Assembly (NCBI GenBank): GCA_963169105.1
Contig: OY720635.1
Coordinates: 130,894,872 to 130,958,871, forward strand
Reading direction: 5' to 3'
DNA length: 64,000 nucleotides
From: Ceriagrion tenellum
Lineage: Eukaryota; Arthropoda; Insecta; Odonata; Coenagrionidae
This document shows, in pieces, positions 37,801-49,208 of this stretch (the stretch's first letter is position 1; every line of letters begins with the position of its first letter). A program made the translations under genes and the position numbers. The notes beneath the pieces are model-generated. The model ran no database searches. It saw only the letters and a program-made list of their open reading frames with translations, and had not been told where the DNA came from.

Positions 37801-40800
37801 AGTGTATATGAATTGATCTCTATTCATGGGTTGAAAAGGATGTATTCTGCTTTGGCTATAAATATCTAACATGATCTTTTCTTTGAGAATTTTGTATACT
37901 AAAAAGCATGGATGTTTACTGATTTTTATTTATGTTTGTGCATAGAGCACAATTTAAGTTTTGGTTATTGCAAAATTTAGTATTGAAGAGGGCTCATAAT
38001 AGAAAGTATGGCGTACAAAGTTTCATTCAGATCAAAGAGGTGAAGCTCTTAAAATAATTTTACTTGCACTGAGAAGAAATACCTGAGGTTTTTATTGGGA
38101 TTTTTGGTGCTCAGCACTTAGTCACTTAAGTCATTAAGAGGTAACATGTGAGAATTCTGTTCATTGTTACTGGATATATGAAATTTTTATTTTCTATCTT
38201 GGGTTTCATATAAGTTGTGGTACTATAATTTGGTATTCAGAAATTCCTCTTGGCTTCTCCAGTGGGTCAGTTTCTTCATGATGCTGACATTTCGATCCAC
38301 AACTTGAGTTTCAAAATATCTGCCATTATTTAGAACCTGAGAATTTCTGCCGCTAATATACTGTAAAAGCTTCAGATCCATGATATTTAATTTAATGAAT
38401 AAGCTCTAAATATGTAATATGTTGAACAATGCCTTCTTTTTGTGGTTTTAGGCTGAAACTTATTACATATTACAAATTGCTGTTGCTGTTCATCACTGCT
38501 TTTTCCATCGTGTAAATGTCATAGGAAAGGAAATGGGCCCAATGAAGCCTGACTAGTCCTAGCTGAACTCTAGTGGAAGGGTTATTTAATTTTAATTTCC
38601 AGGTTAATAATTAGCTGTCTTTACATGACATTTGCTGCCCTGCTACAGTCTAAGGAACCCATGTTGCGAGTTTGTTTTCAATAAGCATTGAAGTAAATAT
38701 ACATTAATGGCAGCATTGCTGCCCTGTAACTTAGTATTTATACAAATGATCACTGAATACCAGGTTAAAATCTAAGAAACGTATTAGGAACCCTGCCTTC
38801 AAATACCTAATCTGTGGAGTGTAATTCTCCTAATACCAGACCTATCTTATTCTCATTTTCAAATACCTTTTTCTCTCTCGTGTGAATGGGGAAGGAAGCT
38901 CTTGGCTCATGACTTGATGTTGGCCAGTGAGAATAAATATTGGTGGGGCCAATGCCCTAAAAATTTAGTCTCCCTCAACTTCTTGTTGTATTGACTTTGG
39001 TTTCTAGTGTGCTTGGTTACAAAAAAGTATAATGACCTTCAAGCTCCCCTTGTTAGTTTCAGCCATTAATATTTACATCTCCCTGATTATGGAGTTGTTA
39101 TAGAGAGAGAAAGTGAACCAATCATGACATCATTGAGTACATAGTGTTAATTTTAGTCAGCATTATCTGGGTTGATCACAAAATGCTACATGAAAAAGTG
39201 TTGTGACATATTTTAAATTGTATTTACCAAAAAATGTTTAAGTTCATGATGGCAATTGTATCATCAATTGTCTCCATCAATTTTTGATCCCTGCTGTAGA
39301 CCGAATTTTTGAAAGCCCTTGATTTTTACCTAAGTGCTTGTTCCCTTAGAGCTTTATGATCCATATTCAACTCTCAGACACCCTCTTGTCATGGTAAATT
39401 TGGAAACATCTAGTGAGAGCAACATCCTTGTTATCTTAAGGGGTGGCAGATGCTTGGGCAACAGTGAAAATGTTTTAAGCTCTGCAGGGAAGGTATTTGA
39501 AATTGAGAATTATCTCATGTTAATTGAGCCAATGATTTCATCTGCCACTGATGGAGTTCCTGTCAAACTCAGCCGTCGCTTGGTTTTGGTGGAGTTTAAT
39601 TTGATCACATGATTAAATTGTTGCTGCTCAGCAGCCAAAATTGACTTAAGCTGCTCTTAGGTGATTCTAGGAATTATGCTTTCTCATTCTATTATCATGG
39701 GAAAAGAATCTCTTCAAAATATTCTCCTTCAGATAATAGTCAAATTAAATGCATTTGAAAGTTTGCTGTGCTGGATCCCTCCCGCCTTTATGTGAAAATG
39801 GAAAAAGTAGAACAGATTAGTTTGAAACATGTTTGCACAGAATAACATATCGCAGGTTTATGGCAGAAAGGGCATTTATAAATCTGGATAGTATTTTATA
39901 GTTGTTACCAAGGGCTGAAGGAATGTCCAATGTGTATTTGGGTAGAATATATTTCTTATATTTGATATTGGATGGGGGAGAAAATTTCGCATATACCATT
40001 GCTAATAGGTATGCCGCTCTCTCAGGGTCATTTGTTTGAAGGACATTTATTCTCTTCTGTCGGCTATCCCTTTTGAAATGCATTCCTTTCCTTTCACTAG
40101 TCTCCTTTTTTAATCTTACTTGTAAAACAAAATTTTTGTTTTGGAAACTAATTTGCTGATCTCAAGAAGTCATGTTTTTTCAGATAACCCTTAAAATGCT
40201 CGTTTAATGTTGCAATTATGACTGCTCATCTTTTTTTCCATAATCTCAAGTTACTGAATTTCTTGGTTTGCCATATCTTATGGACATTTCCAGTGATGTT
40301 ATAAACTTGTCAGATAGGGATACATTGGAATCAGTTTATTCTCTGTTCGAAGACCAGTGTCTGTACATATTGGCTATCCAAGAGTTGGATATATTACCAT
40401 TTTTCCAGCCTATATGATGCTCTGTGATTTTACCTTATGATTTTAAAAGAAAATTATTTTGTATCAATTGCAGCATTTGAAGAAAATAAGATTAACTTAC
40501 AAAATTAGCTATGGTATGGATGGATTTGCCTGATAAAACTGGAAGCAAATGAACTGTGGAAATTTTTTAACTTATTGCCTGGATATAATCTGCTGTTAAA
40601 GTAATGTAGAGAGGTGTGTTCCTCTAATGGCAATGCAAAATCAGATTCATGGGAACAGTTTTGTCCTGTCCCCCTAAGGGTTGATTTTAGAATGTATTTT
40701 TTAGGAAAAAAGTGTCCCATGGGCTGGGAAATGTGGTATTTGTATATGTTCTTGACCTTACATAAGAACTTGCGTCAGTGAATTTTTAGCGTCTGTGAAT

Positions 40801-43455
40801 GAATCCAAGTTCTATGATTAAAGACCAATGATGAATGAAAACTAAAGAAAACCTCTTCAGAAGAATTCTGTTTGTATCGAGTGAAAGCTGGCTAATTATT
40901 CATAGTGTTTGTTGAGCAAAATTGGCTGTCTAGCTCTTAATTTTGATTCATAATGTAAATGAGCAATTTTTTCCTTATAAAGTGAACATGATAGTCTTAA
41001 AATGGAGACCACAAGGGTATAAATACTTTCTTCATGTTCATTTATATATTTTCAATAATATTTTATGTTTGATCTGATATCCCCAGAAGGTTGTTTGTCT
41101 TCTGGGCTCAAGCATTATGAGTTAAATTGCTTTGCAGCCTTAAGTGTGTCAAGTTCTTGTGAAAACTTACAGTAGAAGAACGTCAAGCATGTAAAAGTGT
41201 TGGATCTGTATTACAAGTTTGATATATCTGTAGACTGGTCTAGATTTGGACTAAGTCTGGTGTTTGCTGCATTTTTTTGACCGATGTACGTTGGTGACCC
41301 TATGTGCCCTGCACTGCCCATGCAGGAATTCTCCGCTACAAGGTGGACTTCCAGTCATTACAAGCTGATGAGCCATTGGATGACGTGGACCTAGATGATT
41401 ACTAGGAGGAGGAGGAGGAGTGGGTGAGGAGTAGCAGAAGGGGGGAGGAGTGGGTGGGAAGGGAGGGAGTGGGTGGAGGAGGAATTGGGTCCCGGCAGGC
41501 GGGAGAGGGGGTGTGGCTATATTTCGTCAGTTATTGTGGTGGGTCAGGTTTCTTAGAGGAATTGGGCTTAGGGCCAGACATCTACTACTGAAGGTAGACG
41601 TGACATGAGATTCATATCTATATGTATGTGCATACATTAATGTGTTCCTTAATTGCCTTTAGTTACTTTTTGATTAATAGTTTTTTGTCAGGGAATGCTC
41701 TTAGTTTTGTGCACTTATATTTTTTTACCTTTGGCTATACTTGTGTATTATTATCTTGCTGATTAGGCTTGGTCTCCTTACTTAACTGTTATGATTTCCC
41801 GTGAAAAGATTAAGAATGCAAGGTGACTCAGGTGCCAAAAAAATCTGTATGCTTCTTATTAGTTTTTCCAGTAATGCTTCATCTCTTTTTTTATGAGATG
41901 AACAAGTGGAGAAAAATGTGTTGCTAATCTTGCTGTAACACATGTAGTAGTTAAATTTTCCATCACAGATAGATGGAGTACTTTCACATCCACACTAATT
42001 ATGAGTGCATGCAAATTGTGAGCACATCACATGTCACAGCAGGTGCTGTAGCAGTTAGCAAGTGAGATAATGATTCAGTGACTGCAGGAATGGCATTTAT
42101 TACTTTTGGCACTTTATTTCAGGGAGATTGGTTTAATTTTTAATTACTTTTGTAACATTTATGTGAAATGGCTTATTTTCTTAATTCATTTTGGTTGAAA
42201 AATGCACTCTTGAGGAGTGGCAAGTGTTTTTTTCTACGTATGCATGGTTTTTGTTCATGAATGTGTATTTGATAGCTATTTTTTTGTTCACAATAACATA
42301 AGTGGTCTAATTTACCGAGTGATTTTCTCTAATTTTCAAAGTAACAACACCAGAAGTGGAGGACTAAAAATCATTTTCAATTCCAGTGAAGATTACTCAT
42401 AACCTGGGTTTCAAACTCGTGTCATCTTACAGTGATCTGCATGCATGTGTTGAAACCTAGGTCATCAGTAAGAAATATCTTTCGGGAAATTGGAGTAGTT
42501 GTTATTTTCCCCACCCTCTCTCGGGGAAATTCCATCGTCATAGTTATGCCTGGAAATCTTAATTTTGATAAAAAGAGGTATTAAGAATGGAAGCTCTTAC
42601 ATGGACAGGGTGCGGATCATTAGATGAAATATGTTAAATATTTTCTTCAAAGTTTTAGTTTGGCTGTTAAGCTTTGTGAAACTTCATGATGTTTTTATTG
42701 ATCATAATATCGTCTGTTTTGCTGGGGTATGCAGTTTCCATGAGAAATGCCCCAGGTTATTAAGACCATGCCTGGCTTAATGTTTGTCATACTATGATTT
42801 ATTTGGAAAGTCTTACTATTACGAGTGTTTTCTTTCTTTATTATTTTAGCTTAAATTGAATTTTTTGTTTGAAACATTGTACTTTTTTTATGTTGTTGAA
42901 TCATGACTTGGCTGTTGATTATTGTTTTAGGTGTTGTGTGCCTGATTTATGGTTAGGATTAATTTTGTCTGTTATTTTAGAGTATTAATTTTGCTAAAAT
43001 TATAACCTGTACTATTTGCTTCAATTTTCATGCATGCATTGTTCAAGTACTATTGGTAAATTAGTATTCACTAATAATTATTAGTTCAAAGGCTTCTCTG
43101 CTGTTTAGTGATTCAGCCTAATCCTTTTAACACCAATATGTTTTCTTCACTCGTGGAATTCACAGATGTCTTGATTGTTTTTAGCCTTTTGGTATTTTTG
43201 CATTAACTAAGTGCTACTGTGTATTTCATTTTTAATTGTTAAAAAAGTAAACAATGAAGTCATTTTCACTTGTGATATCTATATTTTGGCTCTTTCAACT
43301 CATTAAAAACTTAACATTTTTTGCTTTAAGTGATTTTTATTTTTAAAACTTCTGTTTACTGTTCTCCTCCAGGTCTTCTTCGTTACAAAGTTGACTTCCA
43401 AAGCATGCAGCTTGATGAACTAGATGGAGATATTTATGAACTGGATGACTATTAG
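31869..43455 (+). CDS. eRF1: Eukaryotic peptide chain release factor subunit 1 (eRF1), two alternative terminal exons
   Basis: Coding exons: 31869-31969, 32230-32405, 32483-32610, 32699-32849, 32966-33156, 34180-34309, 34910-35130, 35762-35909, then either 41326-41405 (A) or 43373-43455 (B). Phases agree throughout. The products are 441 (A) or 442 (B) residues against 437 in human. eRF1 recognises all three stop codons in the ribosomal A site and triggers peptide release with eRF3. Diagnostic motifs are intact: GTS (36-38), TASNIKS with NIKS at 66-69, YLCDNKF (130-136) and GGQ (188-190). The middle and C domains follow human eRF1 closely, apart from an N-terminal serine-rich [16 protein letters not shown] and a short variable loop at RNHAAGEDK. 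The start is the first in-frame ATG (AACATGTC). Intron 8 is 5.4 or 7.5 kb depending on terminal exon. Identity is essentially certain. Confidence 0.98.
33904..33965. repeat. Near-perfect hairpin in eRF1 intron 5
   Basis: TTGTTACAAATTCCTAT (33907-33923) and its exact reverse complement (33946-33962) are separated by 22 nt. Pairing extends outward by a few bases with one mismatch. The roughly 62-nt structure has the size of a pre-miRNA hairpin but could equally be a short inverted repeat or MITE remnant. Confidence 0.6.
35910..41325 (+). other. eRF1 intron 8 (to terminal exon A), no transposon recognised
   Basis: This 5.4 kb intron has ordinary AT-rich sequence and no recognisable exon, transposon ORF or RNA gene. 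A 12-bp hairpin (37159-37170 with 37178-37189, 7-nt loop) is the only local structure noted. The long AUG ORFs in it, such as 36922-37212 and 39334-39612, have no recognisable domain. Confidence 0.5.
41326..41405 (+). CDS. eRF1: eRF1 alternative terminal exon A
   Basis: The acceptor CATGCAG/GA joins in phase to exon 8. The exon encodes [20 protein letters not shown], then DLDDY and TAG (41403-41405). The start matches human GILRYRVDFQ and the end keeps the acidic LDDY tail of the eRF1 C-terminus, which contributes to eRF3 binding. The stop is followed by (GAG)n, and the frame stays open for 62 codons up to TGA. No AATAAA was seen by eye between this exon and exon B; one ATTAAA lies at 43302-43307. 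Confidence 0.9.
43373..43455 (+). CDS. eRF1: eRF1 alternative terminal exon B
   Basis: The acceptor CTCCTCCAG/GT joins in the same phase to exon 8. The exon encodes [20 protein letters not shown], then YELDDY and TAG (43453-43455). The first half is nearly the same as exon A at protein level but differs at many synonymous sites; the middle differs. The sequence resembles the insect eRF1 C-terminus as I recall it. Exons A and B therefore look like an old tandem duplication used alternatively. Confidence 0.93.
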
Positions 43456-45673
43456 GAAAATTTAGCCATTGGAGTCAGATTATCAACCTATCCTCTATCT
43501 TGATAGTAACCGTGGAGACAAATTAGCAGTGTGCTGCCATGATTGTGGACAGTGGAAAATGTCAGAATGCAGGCGTGAAGTGGTGATAAGCAGGAAGGGC
43601 AGTGCGAATACTACTCTTTACCCTCCTTTCCCCTTTCAGTTTGAACCGAGAAAGATATGGAACAAGCATTTGGCCCCTGATGTGAAAAAAATGACTTATG
43701 TTCGACAATTTCTTTGAGATTGTTGGAGGAATAATTGAGATTGAATGAAATATTTTATTACTTTGTGTCAACAATGAAAACGAGTTGCTGCCATAAGCTA
43801 AGGGCCTTCGCAATGCGACAAATGCACCCAGCTTCCATGCCTGTTGCCTTTTAAACCATTTGATTGCGTTCCATATCCAATGGTTAAGATGCCTTCTGGC
43901 TTTCTATGTGAATAACACTCTTGGAACTTTATGAATTGTGGAATTGTCTTTCTTCCATGCGTTTCTTCTTTTCGGCAACATTTGTAAATCAGAAATAATA
44001 GTTGGAATTTTATAAATGCCTTAATCAATATTTATAGTTATGAGGGAATGGTTCATATTCTCTAATTGTGTATACAAGATCAAAATGTGGAGGTCCATTC
44101 AACTATCTGGGTCATTTGGACTCACGGCCTCCAGTAATGGTGGAAGTTTGGTGTCCTTGTGTTTGGAAGTGTGATTAATTTGAAATTAATTTTAAGTATG
44201 TTAACTAGGAGAAGGCGTGGTTGCTCAATGTTATTAATTATTTTGGAATTTTGTGGATTTTGTTCTGGAGGAAATAGCAATTAATTTTACCTAGCTGGCT
44301 CTGCAGTGTGCCTGAATGACTCAGGGCTTTACCAGGAGAGTTGTTTTTAGGAAAAGCCTTGAAATCTTCAAGGAATGAGTTAGGTTGGAGTCGGAAGCAT
44401 TTCTTTAGTTTCTCACAGAGGTTGAAGAGGTTGAAAGAGGTTGAAGGTAAGGCTGCCGCACATATCTTAAATCATGTTTGTTGATAGTTAACTTATCAAG
44501 CCCAAATTTTTATATAGGTGAGCAGATAAATGCTGACCCCAAAACCTATCCTCAGACATTGGCTAAGTAAATCGAATGTATTAGTTACAAAGATGAGGGT
44601 TTTTGAATAATTGGGAATTTTAAATAGGAAAGGCATCCCTCCATCTGTGAAAAGAATTCTTTTGTATGCATTTTTCATTGTGTCCTTGTGAAATTTGTAC
44701 TGTGCTACTGCCAAGGATGACTGGAGTGTGGACTTGTTAATTTTTTTTGGAGTTGTTGGGTGCACTTGAAGGGTGCTTTGTGAGCCATTGTTCCTTTTTT
44801 GTAATATACACCTTCCAAGCTCAATGGTTGAACAAGTATGAATGACTGGGTAAAATAACATGCGTGAAAGTCACAAGTTTTGAAAAAAAGCAATGTTATT
44901 GGCAAATATAAATCATAGAGTAAATCTAATTGTTGTGGTGACTTTGTGGCCGAATACATGGCAGTGTTTCTAGTTGTGGGAGAAACGCTTGCCAATTTTA
45001 CTCTTGAAGTTTCATTTATAAAATCTCCCTTGCGATCCCAAGTTATTTTACCCTCAAGCCTGCCCTAGTCCAGTCTTCTTTCTCATTGCAGATGAGAGAA
45101 CATTTGCTGGGTTAAAGTCCTCAGGGTTTTAACTGGTAGTTATGGTGCCGCAGCATCTGGTCACAATTTACTTCAGGGGAGGTTATCTGGGGTGGCAGTA
45201 ATAGTTCATATGATCATATTTGAAAGAAAAATAGTATCTGTACTTTTTGTCTGTCATTAGTGATGATTCAGGAGAAGAATTACATCTGGGAACAAACTAA
45301 AGCGGAACCAGATGCAGCAATAAATTTATTAAAAGTGATATTTACTGATGATAGATATATTATTCTACACTACTGACCTGTGCGGGACATTTCTTGTCTG
45401 GCCTGTGGAAGCTTCCCAGACCTACACCAAGCACCATTTTGTTTGGATATCCACATGCAAAAAATAGCTTCTTGTACTCACAGTATTGTTAAGTTGCTGT
45501 CCTGGTGAATTTGCTTCATTTTGCTGTGTACATTTGTAGTTGAAGTAATGGAAATTTTGATTGGGCTACATGTTTTTCCATGTTGGCAGATCACCTGGTT
45601 TTTGCTATGAAAAAATTGTAACAAAATGTGGCCTTACAACTGACTCATTCTATATGATTAAGGTTGAAATAAA
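43456..45673 (+). other. Probable eRF1 3' UTR region with polyadenylation signals
   Basis: No coding exon follows exon B. AATAAA hexamers occur at 45319-45324 and 45668-45673; the second lies in a GT- and AT-rich setting suited to 3'-end formation. Short ORFs such as 43469-43717 have no recognisable domain and are taken as untranslated. The true 3' end cannot be fixed without transcript data. Confidence 0.45.
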
Positions 45674-48600
45674 ATGCAACTTTTACTTCTCCATTATGAA
45701 GAATTAAGATTATTATAATCTCTAGTTATGGTGTGTGTGATTAAGTGAACCTGAGCCTCGAGAAATACTCTACCAAGGACCCGAGTGAAAGGTAAGCTAA
45801 AATTATACTTCACGGAAATTATCAAGTATGATCCTCGCTGAAAGCCAAATATAATTTGAGTTAATTCTTTTATGCATTCAATATTGACAACTTCAAAAAA
45901 TTTTGTAAATCCTTAGTATTGTGCATGCTAATGTAATCAGTATTATATGGCTGATGTATCTTTCTGTTTGATTGGTATTATTAGTATATACAGATCAAAT
46001 TATTCTCCCTCCTCCCATTTTTTGCAATCAAGATGGAAGTAGAGGCTGGAGTTTCCATAGCTTATAGTAAATTTTGAGTATCCTGAAATTTCAATCCCCA
46101 ATTAATGCTTAACTTTTGTAATTATCCAGGGATCTTCCCCAATTCAGTCCACAAATACTTGGTGATTACTTTGTTTTTTTCATGTGCAATTTTTATTTGT
46201 TATCTTGCCTTATAATGTATACCTTCAGGATTTGTTAGTGGTCGTACATTGAAATTTACCTTGTGCATTATACGTAAAATTTTGGCAGACTCCCTACATA
46301 TTATCTGAAATTGATGTAACCCTTAACCAGTGACATGCATTTCTTGTCTCACAAACGGTGAGGTGTGGTCTGGGAGAACGCAATTTATTAAATACTAATG
46401 AAATGTTACGATATTTTTGTATGATTTAAATTTTATGCTTCTCATCACTCTATATTAAATTCGTTTAATTTTCTAAATCACTAATAGTTTGTTAGGGTAA
46501 ATTTTTATTTGAAATGGGGTAAAAAAATTAAATAATAAACTTAAAAAATCGTACATTACTAATGTTTTTCTAGAGTTGAAAACAAGGTCTTAAATATTTA
46601 AGTAGTTATGTTCAGTAAGATTGAAAATATTTCATATAATACTTGATAAAATCTGCAATCGATCAAAATTACAATTTTTTCCGAATATCCCTCACAACTC
46701 CAAATTGGCACCTTTACAAATTTTTTGTGCATTATAAGCTCAGGGTTTTGGCATTTGAAACCCAAGAATGAATTTTTTCACTTTTTTTATTGCACGGTCT
46801 ATATATAGCCGGTCTATAAGCTTTTTTACCTCTCCTGCCTATTCCAATGCTAAGTGGAGAATGTGTCCGATACTTTTTCGTACTGGTCATACCTCGTACC
46901 ATTCGTACCTCATGTGGAGCCTTACTAGCTCCTCAGCTACCGCTTTTATACAATCAAACCTTGTCATGTCTTTTTTGTCTTTCGCCGATTGCCAAAGCAC
47001 AAACGTTGACAAAGAAAATATCTGATTGAAAAACACTTCCATTGGCTACCTCCTTGTCCTTGGGTTGGATGAGTAGCTACAACATATTTTATCCAATGTA
47101 TATACGCCACTTTTTGGCTGGGTTATAAAATTCTATCATTTCTGGTTTCCCTGACTCAATGTCTTTGCTCTCCTTGTGGTGCACTGAGGAAACCAAACGA
47201 ATAGCCCTATTTATCTTCGGAACATGGCAAACTAGAGTCTTGTTAGCTGAGAATCTGTACAGTGAAGACAGGAGGATATACATTTCAGTTTTTCCCTGGT
47301 GCTTATCCATTTCTTTCAGCTGTAATGTTCGTTGATTTGATGCACAAATCCCAAAGAATAAATAAGAGGTAAATTACCCGAAATAGACACAGGCACAAAT
47401 GAATAGCACAAGCAAGGCGTGGGCGCGCAAAATCTGGATTCAAAGTCAATTCTCTCAACATACGTGACCTGCGTATTTCCTACAATGAGTATAGGCATAA
47501 AGATGCAAAAAAAGGCCATTAACCACATTTTTATAATAATTGTCAGCAAAATCTCTTAACATGTTTTATATGTATAGGGCTAGGAGGTAGAAATTTCTAA
47601 AAAAAAAAAATTATTTCACTTTGCGAGTTGTCTTGAGTAACCATTCTATCTTACCGAACTTATTTTCCAAAAATCTATTAATAAATTATGATCATTGCAT
47701 GACTATCAAATGGTATAAACATGATCTTTATCATTATACTTGTACAATTGCATAGGTTTGTCTTTTTAACCTCTTTTGGAATCATATCCACCTACATAGC
47801 GATAAGTCATTTATCCAATTTAATGACGTGAGGTCTCACAGACTGCTAATTACATTCAAATGCCATTTTACAGAAATACAGGAGAAATTTATAAAATTTG
47901 GAGGATGCTACATCCTTCAAGACAAAAAATAACATGAATTACAGGCATTTCGAAAATAACCGTTTCAAAAAAATTCATAATTTAAAAATTGCAGCGGTCT
48001 GTCAGACTACGTCACAGATCAAGGGTTAACTTCTCATTGAAAAATTGGATTTTGGAGGTAATACATCCAGCATGAGTCTTCATGTCTTGGAAGACGTGCA
48101 CCTCACAGAAGATTTTCTGAAAGAAAATTTCTTTTATAGTGTTTTTCTTCCTATTCTTGATAAGTAATTGGATTGCCTTGTGTGCTAAGTTACCTTCCTT
48201 ATGTTCCATCTATTTGTGGTTGAGCTTAAGGAATGGCAGGGCTGACAAAATGGAAGTTCTGTTTCTTCAACTGCACCTCTCTCTGGAAGTCCTAGGAAGA
48301 AATTGGTAACTTTATTTTGGCAACTAGTGTATGGTTCACATTGGCCAGTGACTCCATAGCAATCAATTAGCAAACTTGCTTGCGTGCTGATGTCTCGGAT
48401 TGAAGCATAGTGAGCTTTTGTGGTAAGCTTATGCCTTGACTTGTCTCAATTACATAGTTTCTTGCTCTACTACCAGAGAAATGGAATTGCAATTCAATGG
48501 GTGATTCTTTTATTTTGAGACAGCAGTGATAACCTTCATCAGCAGCAGCCCACTTCTCTCCTTATATTTTTGACAGTCATTTCTTCCTTTCCCACCATCT

Positions 48601-49208
48601 CTAAGAGTGCAGCTATGGTCTTCATGTATCACCAGTCATCCTGTCTTCTCTAGGGTTAGCCATGCATTGCTAACCTGGCTCGCAAGGTATTGTGTAGATG
48701 TTAGACTACTGAAATTCATATCACACCTATCAATGATAACACCACCTTAAGTGGAGCGAGAGCCACTGAGTATACAGGGTGCATTAAATTTTTTTGTTGC
48801 AACTGATTTTGATTGCAACAGATCATACATTTTTATCCCCAAACATAATGTACTAAGTGATGAGGTTCCCTACGATGAAATGACTATGAGAATACAGCAG
48901 CAAAAAAGTATCATGATAGAATGAAAATGTAAAAAAGATACCTATACCCTGTGTAAAACTTACTTCGGAAATACAAAGGAATTCAACATATTACACCAAC
49001 AACATAATATACCTACACAAAGAAAATTTTGACCAACATGAAATAACACACAAAATAATTATAAAGGCATGTATTTCTAAACACTTTCAAACATTCTTTA
49101 AAAAATTATTCAAAATCACAAGTTTTCAAGAAAATGTAACAGAAGAACATGTTGGTTAAAGCACCTTTTTATAGAGGTAAGAGTCTTGGCCTGCTAGAAC
49201 AGTTAACA
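45674..49208. other. Intergenic region between eRF1 and CHMP7 (convergent genes)
   Basis: The two genes point towards each other here, so this 3.5 kb holds both 3' ends. It is AT-rich, with only short ORFs and no recognisable transposon domain. Nothing specific could be supported. Confidence 0.4.

Noticed and set aside
43469..43717. 82-residue ORF just after eRF1 exon B
   Set aside because: It has no recognisable domain, does not connect in phase with an exon, and lies in the expected 3' UTR.
48770..48830. Short repeat near ACAGGGTGCATTAAA with a GTTGCAA inverted pair
   Set aside because: Too short and without matching termini or duplications to support a transposon.
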